Positions 1 through 6,393 of a stretch of 19,379 nt of DNA are shown piece by piece. The stretch is from an uncultured Megasphaera sp. Lineage in GTDB: Bacteria > Bacillota > Negativicutes > Veillonellales > Megasphaeraceae. Location of the stretch: positions 1-19,379 of the forward strand of contig USGG01000033.1 of NCBI GenBank assembly GCA_900554215.1, in the 5' to 3' direction. Position 1 is the stretch's first letter. Every line of letters starts with the position of its first letter. The notes beneath the pieces are model-generated. The model ran no database searches, was not told the origin of the DNA, and was given only the letters and a program-made list of their open reading frames with translations. A program made the position numbers and the translations under genes.

Positions 1-150
1 GGTAAGTTCTGCATCATCTACGCCGATACGGAAGACGCGGCGGTGAAACGCTTGGCCGAGGGATTTGACAGCGTGGCCTTGTCCATGGACTGCATCTTGT
101 ACCGCCGGGCAATCAACGGGGCCGTCGCCGCGATTAAAGGGGCCTTGTAG
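1..150 (+). CDS. HpcH/HpaI-type aldolase, C-terminal fragment (5' end outside window)
   Basis: An open frame runs from the first base to a TAG at 148-150 and gives the last 49 residues of a protein. The fragment has a beta strand followed by an acidic turn (CIIYADTEDAA), then GFDSVALSMD and a final helix. This resembles the end of the HpcH/HpaI aldolase/citrate lyase beta superfamily, where a strand, 'd.e.a', a Gf..va.g.D segment and a last helix close the TIM barrel. Members cleave or form C-C bonds using pyruvate or oxaloacetate-like substrates. Only the C terminus is visible and no catalytic residue lies in it, so the substrate cannot be stated. The family call is from pattern recall; another TIM-barrel aldolase is possible. 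Confidence 0.55.
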   Translation, partial: GKFCIIYADTEDAAVKRLAEGFDSVALSMDCILYRRAINGAVAAIKGAL

Positions 151-153
151 CGG

Positions 154-182
154 TTGCCTTGCGGCGCGCCACCTGATATAAT
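154..182 (+). promoter_or_regulatory. Sigma-70-type promoter upstream of folP
   Basis: The -35 TTGCCT (154-159) and the -10 TATAAT (177-182) are separated by exactly 17 bp, and the -10 is extended (TGa at 174-176). Transcription should start near 189, about 95 bp before folP. A strong hairpin with a T run lies between the start site and the gene. Confidence 0.65.
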
Positions 183-214
183 AGAGACGGTTTTACGCAG
201 GTTACGAACCAATG

Positions 215-263
215 AAGGATAACGACTGCGGCATGGATGTCATGCCCTTCGTTATCCTTTTTT
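215..263 (+). terminator. Long two-stem terminator-like hairpin before folP
   Basis: AAGGATAACG (215-224) is the exact complement of CGTTATCCTT (250-259), and an inner GGCATG/CATGCC stem stacks inside it. A T run to 263 follows, as in a Rho-independent terminator. It may end the upstream aldolase transcript, but since a promoter reads into it, it may also act as an attenuator for folP or end a short RNA of about 75 nt. Confidence 0.7.
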
Positions 264-283
264 AGTATGGGAGGGAGAGACGA

Positions 284-1135
284 ATGAAAAAAGAGATTCG
301 CCGCTATGCATGGAAGGATGGAAAAACGCTGACGATAGGGGAAAAGACGCTGATTATGGGCATACTAAACTATACGCCCGACTCGTTTTCCGACGGCGGC
401 AAATGGAATCGCATAGACGATGCCCTGCGTCATATGGAAGAGATGGTCGCCGACGGGGCGGACATCATTGATATCGGCGCAGAATCTACGCGCCCGGGCC
501 ATCAGGCGATTACGGCGGAGGAAGAAATCGAGCGGCTTCGCGGCATCTTGCCGAAGCTGGCCGCCGCCTGCCCCGTGCCTATTTCCGTCGATACGTACAA
601 AGCGGAAACGGCGGCCTATGCCGTGGACATGGGCGCCCATATCATCAACGATATTTGGGGGCTCCAGTATGAGGCAGAACCGGGGCAGATGGCGGCCGTC
701 GCCGCGGCAAAGGACATGCCGGTCGTGGCGATGCACAATCAAAACGGCACGGAGTATACAGATATAATCGGCGATATGAAGGCCTTTTTTGCCCGTACGG
801 CCGAGCTGGCCGCCGAAGCGGGACTTGCGCAGCGCAAGCTTATCTTCGACCCGGGCATCGGCTTTGGCAAGACCTTTGCCCAAAACATATACGTCATGAA
901 ACATTTGCGCGAGCTGACGGCCCTGCCTTACCCGATGCTCCTCGGACCCAGCCGTAAGCGGTTCATCGGCGAAGTCCTCGATCTGCCGGCAGAGGAACGG
1001 ATGGAAGGGACGGGCGCGGCCTGCGTCGTCGGCGTGTTGGCGGGCTGCGCGATCATGCGGGTCCACGACGTCAAGCCGATTGCCCGCATGTGCCGCATGG
1101 CCGACGCGCTGCGCGAAGACGACGGCTCGAGGTAA
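284..1135 (+). CDS. folP: Dihydropteroate synthase
   Basis: This cytoplasmic enzyme joins p-aminobenzoate to 6-hydroxymethyl-7,8-dihydropterin diphosphate to give 7,8-dihydropteroate in folate synthesis; it is the sulfonamide target. The 283-residue TIM barrel has all the family blocks: IMGILNYTPDSFSDGG (24-39), the pterin-diphosphate site DIGAESTRPG (63-72), SVDTYK (101-106), INDIW (121-125), FDPGIGFGKT near 190, GPSRKRFIG near 220 and the C-terminal MRVHDV near 258. Length is normal. The start ATG is preceded by GGGAGGGAGAG. No other folate genes (folK, folB, folE) are next to it, so it stands alone, with its own promoter and a hairpin in the leader. The identification is firm. Confidence 0.96.
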   Translation: MKKEIRRYAWKDGKTLTIGEKTLIMGILNYTPDSFSDGGKWNRIDDALRHMEEMVADGADIIDIGAESTRPGHQAITAEEEIERLRGILPKLAAACPVPISVDTYKAETAAYAVDMGAHIINDIWGLQYEAEPGQMAAVAAAKDMPVVAMHNQNGTEYTDIIGDMKAFFARTAELAAEAGLAQRKLIFDPGIGFGKTFAQNIYVMKHLRELTALPYPMLLGPSRKRFIGEVLDLPAEERMEGTGAACVVGVLAGCAIMRVHDVKPIARMCRMADALREDDGSR

Positions 1136-1209
1136 TCTGGCCGCAGGGTATAGGTATGCGGAAATTTTTCTGAATTCATGCAAAATACGGGGCTGGTTAT
1201 GGATATATA

Positions 1210-1218
1210 TGGTACAAT
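1210..1218 (+). promoter_or_regulatory. Extended -10 promoter of the hexokinase gene
   Basis: TGgTACAAT at 1210-1218 is a good extended -10 element in an AT-rich stretch 45 bp upstream of the kinase start. No convincing -35 is present at the expected distance (bases near 1190-1195 are GC-rich). An extended -10 can function without one. Confidence 0.5.
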
Positions 1219-1262
1219 AAGAGTGTACAACGCGGATTTGCATGAACGAGGAGGAATACCGT

Positions 1263-2534
1263 ATGAGTCGTGAAGTGACCGATTGGATGAATATAGCCCA
1301 GTGCTTTTATTGGAGCAACGAGCGGCTGCTGCAGTTTTCCCAGCAGTTTTCCGCTGAAATAGAGCGCGTCCTGGCTGGACAGCCTTCATCGCTTCAAGCC
1401 GTTAAGTCGTATTTGTCCCTGCCGACGGGCAGGGAGCAGGGTACCTACCTGGCTCTCGACTTCGGCGGCACGAATGTGCGCGTCTCCCGGATTCGCCTGC
1501 TGGGGCACCATTGCTTTATCGTGGAGAAAAAAATTTCCCGTCCCTTGAAGAAGGACGGAGAATACAATTATATGACGGCGCAGACGACGGCGGACGAATT
1601 GTTCGATTTCATTGCCGATCTCGTCGGCGAAGCGGCCGGCGGCAATAAGCTCTTCTATTTGGGCCATACCTTTTCCTTCGGCGTGGCGCAGCACGACGTC
1701 GGCGACGCCCGATTTCTGCAGTGGTCGAAGGAAATTACCGTCGCCGGAGCCGAAGGCCGCATGGTCAACGACATGCTTCACCAGGCCTTGGTGAGAAAGG
1801 GCCTGGACGACATCATTCCCGTCGCGCTGCTCAACGATACGACGGCCTTGCTGCTGGCGGCGGGATATCAGCACGGCCAGTCTCAGGTCGGTATCATCTG
1901 CGGGACGGGGTTTAATATGTGCTATTACGAGCCGCGCTGGGATATGATCGTGAGCCTGGAAGCCGGCGGATACGACGGCATGGCCCGGACGAATTGGGAT
2001 ATTGCCGTAGACGAAGCGTCGCGGCAGCCGGGATACCATCAGCTGGAAAAGATGGTCAGCGGCGCCTATCTGAGCGAAATATACCGCCGCGTCGCCATGG
2101 AGTATTTGGACACCGAATCCATGCCGGCCTTTACGACGGAGGCGATGAATCACATCGTGGCGAACGACAGCCCGGCCGAAGGGCGGCTGCTCATGGGGCG
2201 CGTGTGGAAGCGGATCGTCGCCCTGCAGGACGTCAAGCCCCTGCGCAGCATCGGCGCGGCCGTGTTCGTGCGTTCGGCCCAGCTGACGGGGGCGTCCTGC
2301 TTCGGCGTGCTTAGACATTTGTATCCTGACGGCGCGATTCCCGCCCAGACCATCGCCGTAGAAGGCAGCGTACTGGAGCATGTGCGGGGCAGCTTATTCA
2401 TGCTGGAAGACGCCCTGCACATCTGCCAGGCCGGTTTTGCCCGAGGAAAAAAGATCGAGGCGTCGCCCGTTTTGGTTAAGGACGGTCCTTCTGTCGGCGC
2501 GGCCATCGCTGCGGCTATGGCTGCCCATCATTAG
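1263..2534 (+). CDS. Hexokinase-family (eukaryote-type) sugar kinase
   Basis: The predicted protein of 423 residues phosphorylates a hexose, probably glucose, with ATP in the cytoplasm. It has the hexokinase/actin-fold signatures: phosphate-1 LALDFGGTNVRV (63-74), LGHTFSFG (133-140) and QWSKEI (153-158), which match the eukaryotic hexokinase LGFTFSFP and W(S/T)K blocks, LLNDTTA with the likely catalytic base Asp192, the ATP-loop GIICGTGFNMCY (210-221) and SLEAGGY near 231-237. The size matches a single-domain hexokinase rather than the roughly 320-residue bacterial glucokinase or ROK kinases. I chose the ATG at 1263 because GAGGAGG (1248-1254) sits 8 nt before it; an ATG at 1242 would place that ribosome site inside the gene. 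The 3' end overlaps the convergent bioB by 20 bp. Sugar specificity is not visible. Confidence 0.85.
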   Translation: MSREVTDWMNIAQCFYWSNERLLQFSQQFSAEIERVLAGQPSSLQAVKSYLSLPTGREQGTYLALDFGGTNVRVSRIRLLGHHCFIVEKKISRPLKKDGEYNYMTAQTTADELFDFIADLVGEAAGGNKLFYLGHTFSFGVAQHDVGDARFLQWSKEITVAGAEGRMVNDMLHQALVRKGLDDIIPVALLNDTTALLLAAGYQHGQSQVGIICGTGFNMCYYEPRWDMIVSLEAGGYDGMARTNWDIAVDEASRQPGYHQLEKMVSGAYLSEIYRRVAMEYLDTESMPAFTTEAMNHIVANDSPAEGRLLMGRVWKRIVALQDVKPLRSIGAAVFVRSAQLTGASCFGVLRHLYPDGAIPAQTIAVEGSVLEHVRGSLFMLEDALHICQAGFARGKKIEASPVLVKDGPSVGAAIAAAMAAHH

Positions 2535-3516
2535 CCGGGCAGGCCGGCTTCCGGCCTAAATCGCGGAGCATTTCCATATCGGCAGACTGGTCGTTTCCCT
2601 TCGTCGTCAAGTAGCCGCCGATCATGAGGCCGTTGAGTCCCCCTGTCAGGGCGAAGGGCTGGAGGGAGCGCAGGTTTACTTCCCTGCCGCCGGCAGTGCG
2701 GATCAGGGCCTGCGGCAGGATGAAGCGGAATACGGCGAAGGCCCGCAGTATTTCAAGGGGCGGAAGCTGCGGCGCATGGGCCAGCGGCGTTCCCTGAATG
2801 GGCGTGAGGATGTTCAGGGGAATGGAGCGGACGCCGAGCCGTTTCAGCGTAAAGGCCATTTCTACGCGCTGCCGCGGCGATTCGCCCAATCCCAATATGC
2901 CGCCGGAGCAGATGGAGACCCCTGCGTCCTGGACGGCGCGGATCAGGCGGATTTTGTCGTCTATCCCATGGGTCGAACAAATATGAGAAAAATATGACGG
3001 AGCCGTTTCGATATTGGCGTGGTAATGAGATACGCCGGCGCGTTTGAGCTCTCTGGCCTGGGAGGTCGTAATTAGGCCGAGGGAACAGCAAGCCTGCAGC
3101 CCTGCGTCCCGGATAGAGGAAATCGCACGCAGGATTTCGGCGAATTCGGCTCCTTCCCGGACGGAGCGCCCGCTGGTCACGATGGAAAAGCGGGACGCTC
3201 CCTTTTCTTTGGCCTTTTTGGCGGCGTCCAGTATCGCGGCCTTGTCCAGCAGCGGATAGGACTGGATATTCGTTTGGTAATGAGACGATTGGGCGCAAAA
3301 CCGGCAGTCTTCGGGACAGCTGCCGGAACGGCTGTTGAGGATGGCACAGCAGCTTACGGCGTCGCCGCAGAAATGCTGGCGGATCTTGTCGGCCAGGGCT
3401 AGCAGCAGGGGCGTGTCGGCGTCGGGCAGGGTGATGAGCCGTTCTCCTTCTTCCGGCGTAATTTCCCCTCCGGACAATACCTTTTCAGCGTATGAGCAAA
3501 GCTCGGCAATTTTCAT
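2515..3516 (-). CDS. bioB: Biotin synthase (radical SAM)
   Basis: BioB inserts sulfur between C6 and C9 of dethiobiotin, the last step of biotin synthesis. The 333-residue protein carries the radical-SAM motif CPEDCRFC (Cys67, Cys71, Cys74) in the typical BioB context SGSCPEDC...QSSHY. It also has YHANIETAPSYF (165-176), CSGGILGLGE (203-212), IPLNILTPIQGTPL (232-245) and AGGRE with Arg278. The auxiliary-cluster ligands seen in E. coli map to Ser111 (Cys97 there), Cys144 and Cys203, plus the retained Arg. The Cys-to-Ser change resembles BioBs of obligate anaerobes. The start ATG has AAGGAGG about 7 nt upstream on the minus strand. No other bio genes adjoin it; it faces the MocR regulator across 210 bp and converges on the kinase gene. 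Confidence 0.95.
   Translation of the reverse strand: MKIAELCSYAEKVLSGGEITPEEGERLITLPDADTPLLLALADKIRQHFCGDAVSCCAILNSRSGSCPEDCRFCAQSSHYQTNIQSYPLLDKAAILDAAKKAKEKGASRFSIVTSGRSVREGAEFAEILRAISSIRDAGLQACCSLGLITTSQARELKRAGVSHYHANIETAPSYFSHICSTHGIDDKIRLIRAVQDAGVSICSGGILGLGESPRQRVEMAFTLKRLGVRSIPLNILTPIQGTPLAHAPQLPPLEILRAFAVFRFILPQALIRTAGGREVNLRSLQPFALTGGLNGLMIGGYLTTKGNDQSADMEMLRDLGRKPACPANDGQP
2541..2557. terminator. Hairpin at the convergent kinase/bioB junction
   Basis: AGGCCGG and CCGGCCT form a perfect 7-bp stem with a 3-base loop just after the kinase stop codon and inside the 3' end of bioB. There is no T run on the plus strand beyond TAAAT, so termination activity is uncertain. Confidence 0.3.
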
Positions 3517-3543
3517 GATGAACCTCCTTGAACGTTTTTTGTA

Positions 3544-3572
3544 AGTATACTAAACTGCCGGCAATAAATCAA
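3544..3572 (-). promoter_or_regulatory. bioB promoter
   Basis: On the minus strand a -35 TTGATT (3567-3572) and a -10 TATACT (3544-3549) are separated by 17 bp. Transcription would start near 3537, giving a leader of about 20 nt before bioB. A GTTAAC-containing half-site lies just upstream at 3593-3600. Confidence 0.6.
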
Positions 3573-3660
3573 CTGTTCTGAATAGCGTAAAAGTTAACAA
3601 TAAGAGAGATACATACTTTTTATCGCTGTAAACTTGTACAGATATTTTGTTTGTCAGCTC

Positions 3661-3689
3661 TTTTCACTAGGCCAGTTTTTCGCTACAAT
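3661..3689 (+). promoter_or_regulatory. Promoter of the mocR-like gene and its downstream run
   Basis: A -35-like TTTTCA (3661-3666) and a -10 TACAAT (3684-3689) with 17-bp spacing lie 37 bp before the ATG. AATCAT is repeated at 3696-3701 and 3706-3711, one helical turn apart and just downstream of the -10, a possible site for autoregulation. Confidence 0.45.
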
Positions 3690-3726
3690 ATAACTAATCA
3701 TGACAAATCATAGTTAGGTGCATCGT

Positions 3727-5121
3727 ATGCTGCAAATCGACAGAACTCTTAAAATACCATATTATGTACAAATCTATAGATATTACCGCCGCGAGGTGGA
3801 AGCACAGCGCATGATTGCCGGCATGAAGCTGCCCTCTGTCCGCGAGCTGGCCCAGACGGTGAACGTCAGCAAGATGACCGTGGAAAAGGCCTATTATCAG
3901 CTGGCGAGCGAAGGATATATTTTGCGCAGGAATAAAGCGCGGTATGAAGTGGCCTTCGTCGGCCAAAGCCGGGAAGCCGCCGGAGGGCCGGGCGATGAAG
4001 CGGCGCCGGCCGCGTCGCGCCGTTCCTACTTATATGACTTCGGAAGCGGCGACATGGATATGGAGCGCTTTCCCCTGGAAATTTGGCGAAAGTATATGAA
4101 TAAGGTACTGTCGGAGCCGGCGTACCTGACGGCCTGCAACGACGAGCAGGGTGTGCCGGATCTGCGTGACGCCCTGAGCCGCTACGTCTATGAGACGCGC
4201 GGCGTCTATGCGCCGCCGGAGCGCATCGTCGTAGGAGCCGGCACGGCGGCCCTGCTGGGCGTGCTGACGTCGCTGCTGCGGGAGGCCCACTCCGATATTG
4301 CCGTAGAAAATCCCGGCTTCCGCCTGGGACGGGAACTGTTCCGCAACATGGGATACGGCATTGTTCCCGTAGCGATACGGCAGGGGATTCTCGACATGGA
4401 TGCCTTGGAACGCAGCAGGGCGTCGCTGGTGTACGTCAGCCCGTCGCACCAGTTTCCCACGGGGACGGTCATGCCTATCGGCATGCGCCGGCAGCTGCTC
4501 CGCTGGGCCGAGGAGCGCGAAGGCGTCATCATTGAGGACGACTATGACAGCGAGCTGCGCTACTACGGCCGCCCCATTCCGGCCTTGCAGGGGCTGGATA
4601 CGTCGGGCCGGGTCATTTACATGGGAGCCTTATCCAAGGTTCTTCCTTTTTTTGTTCGCCTGAGTTATATGGTGCTGCCGCCGAAGCTGATGGAGCTGTA
4701 CAATGAGCGGCGGAGTCTGTTCCGGCAGGGAGCCTCCGTACCGGAGCAGTGCGTGCTGGCTGCGTATATCCAAAGCGGCGAGCTGGCCCGGCAGGTGCGC
4801 CGCCTGCGCAAGGATTATCAGGAGAAAGGCGCGCTCATGGAGCGCCTATTGCTGGAGGCCTTCGGGAAGGATATTTCCGTGAGCCGCGTCGTGTCCGGTG
4901 TATATTGCCACATCGCCCTGCAGAGCCCTTACGACGAAAGCGAGCTGCGCCGCCGGGCAGAAGAGCGGGGATGCCGCGTGCTGGCGATGCAGTCTTTTTA
5001 CGAGCGGCCAGAGCAGGCAGACACGAAGGAATTTCTCTTGTCGTTTTCAAAGATACCCAGTCAGGACCTGAAACAGGCCGTTGCGGCCCTGCATCGGGCC
5101 TGGACGGAAAAGGAAGGATAG
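3727..5121 (+). CDS. MocR-type transcription regulator (GntR winged helix + aminotransferase domain)
   Basis: The 464-residue protein joins an N-terminal GntR winged helix (about 10-78; LPSVRELAQTVNVSKMTVEKAY) to a class I aminotransferase-like domain (about 100-460). In the latter, EDDYDSE (270-276) and ALSKVLPFFVRLSY (301-314) hold the Asp and Tyr that contact PLP and the Lys304 that should form the Schiff base, so it probably binds PLP. MocR proteins generally sense PLP or an amino compound and control a neighbouring gene; the target here is not known. I prefer the ATG at 3727 over the GTG at 3718, because TTAGG lies about 8 nt before the ATG. It is divergent from bioB and only 4 nt from yhaO, so it may control either. 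Confidence 0.88.
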   Translation: MLQIDRTLKIPYYVQIYRYYRREVEAQRMIAGMKLPSVRELAQTVNVSKMTVEKAYYQLASEGYILRRNKARYEVAFVGQSREAAGGPGDEAAPAASRRSYLYDFGSGDMDMERFPLEIWRKYMNKVLSEPAYLTACNDEQGVPDLRDALSRYVYETRGVYAPPERIVVGAGTAALLGVLTSLLREAHSDIAVENPGFRLGRELFRNMGYGIVPVAIRQGILDMDALERSRASLVYVSPSHQFPTGTVMPIGMRRQLLRWAEEREGVIIEDDYDSELRYYGRPIPALQGLDTSGRVIYMGALSKVLPFFVRLSYMVLPPKLMELYNERRSLFRQGASVPEQCVLAAYIQSGELARQVRRLRKDYQEKGALMERLLLEAFGKDISVSRVVSGVYCHIALQSPYDESELRRRAEERGCRVLAMQSFYERPEQADTKEFLLSFSKIPSQDLKQAVAALHRAWTEKEG

Positions 5122-5125
5122 CGTC

Positions 5126-6388
5126 ATGGCAAAAAGTTTACGATTTATTCATTGCGGCGATTTACATTTGGGCAGTCCCTTTCACGACGTCGCCGCTGTC
5201 GGCAGCCGGTGGGAGCGCATCGTAGGCAAAGCGCCGATGCGGGCGTTCCAGAAAATCGTGCAGCTGGCCATTGATAAAAAAGCGCACGCCGTGCTGATCA
5301 GCGGCGACGTATATACGAGCGCGACGCACAATTTGACGGCTCAGCTGGACTACGTGCGGCTGCTGCACAAGCTGGCGCAGAACAATATACAGGTCTTCGC
5401 CGTCTTGGGCAATCACGACCCCCTGGAGGCCTGGAAGGCCCGGATTCCCTTTCCGCCGAACGTGCACATTTTCAGCGCCGAGAAAATAGAGCGCATGCCC
5501 TTGGTCGTCGATGGCGAGGAAGTAGCGGCCGTGTACGGCCAGAGCTACGCCAAGGCGGAACAGCGGGACAATCTGGCCTGGAACTTTGCCCGTGAATCTG
5601 GGGACCGCTACGCCATCGGCCTGCTCCATACGCAGATCGGCGGGCCGTCTCCTTATGCGCCGTGTTCTTTGACGGATTTGAAAGAGAGCGGCATGGACTA
5701 TTGGGCCTTGGGCCATGTCCACGCCCATCAGATATTGAGCGAAAAGCCCTATATCGTGTACGCTGGAAGCCCGCAGGGCTTAGACTGCACGGAGACCGGC
5801 GCCCACGGCTGTTATTACGTAGAGGTCGGCCCCTACGGGACGACGAAGGTCGAGTTTTTAGATACGAGCATCGTCCGCTGGGAAAGCACGGACATCAGCA
5901 TCGAGTCGATTGAGTCGGTATCGGGTCTGCGCGAGGCCGTGCGGTTCGCCAAGGAAAAAATCCGCCGCGACATCGGTAAGCCGACGTTCCTGACAGTCAA
6001 CTTCACTGGCGCCGGCAGCATGTACCAGGTCATCAACAATCCCGAAGCGGCGCAGTACTGGATTGACAGCTGGCGCGAAGAGGAGCAGGGGAAATACGCC
6101 TTCGTCATGGTGGAACGGCTGCGCAATATGGCCCGGCCGAAGATCAACCTGACAGAACGGAGCAAGCTGCCCGATACGGTAGGCGATTATTTGAATGTCG
6201 CCGACAAGCTGGCCGCCCTGCCGCCGGAAGAGATGGTCCAGGCCTTGCGGGATATCCTGCGGGAACGGCCCGAATTCGACCGCCTCGGTGCATACGGCAA
6301 GGCGATTTCTGACGACAGGCTGCTGGAAGCCTTTGAAAAAGCCAAGTGGCTGGGGATGCAGAAATTGCTGGAAGATGGAAGAGGATAG
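5126..6388 (+). CDS. YhaO/SbcD-like DNA exonuclease subunit
   Basis: The 420-residue protein is a calcineurin-like metallophosphoesterase of the SbcD/Mre11 type, expected to be the nuclease partner of the following ATPase. All five metal-site blocks are present: GDLHLGS (Asp12, His14), SGDVY (Asp61), GNHD (Asn96, His97, Asp98), LLHT (His168) and GHVH (His197, His199). The C-terminal half (about 260-420) lacks catalytic motifs and likely contacts the ATPase. The order and size match Bacillus yhaO-yhaN better than sbcD-sbcC. The ATG at 5126 has AAGGAAGG 8 nt upstream, overlapping the end of the mocR-like gene; an ATG at 5081 would overlap that gene. It is 5 nt from the ATPase gene, so the two are very probably co-translated. 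Confidence 0.88.
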   Translation: MAKSLRFIHCGDLHLGSPFHDVAAVGSRWERIVGKAPMRAFQKIVQLAIDKKAHAVLISGDVYTSATHNLTAQLDYVRLLHKLAQNNIQVFAVLGNHDPLEAWKARIPFPPNVHIFSAEKIERMPLVVDGEEVAAVYGQSYAKAEQRDNLAWNFARESGDRYAIGLLHTQIGGPSPYAPCSLTDLKESGMDYWALGHVHAHQILSEKPYIVYAGSPQGLDCTETGAHGCYYVEVGPYGTTKVEFLDTSIVRWESTDISIESIESVSGLREAVRFAKEKIRRDIGKPTFLTVNFTGAGSMYQVINNPEAAQYWIDSWREEEQGKYAFVMVERLRNMARPKINLTERSKLPDTVGDYLNVADKLAALPPEEMVQALRDILRERPEFDRLGAYGKAISDDRLLEAFEKAKWLGMQKLLEDGRG

Positions 6389-6393
6389 GACTT

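Noticed and set aside
365..2381. Long open frames on the minus strand opposite folP and the hexokinase
   Set aside because: They are antisense to clearly conserved proteins, have low-complexity Arg/His-rich products and no ribosome sites; they arise from GC-rich codon use.
3573..3600. BirA-type biotin operator before bioB
   Set aside because: GTTAACAA at 3593-3600 looks like one half-site, but the other arm (near GTTCTG on the plus strand) does not match and the spacing is too short.
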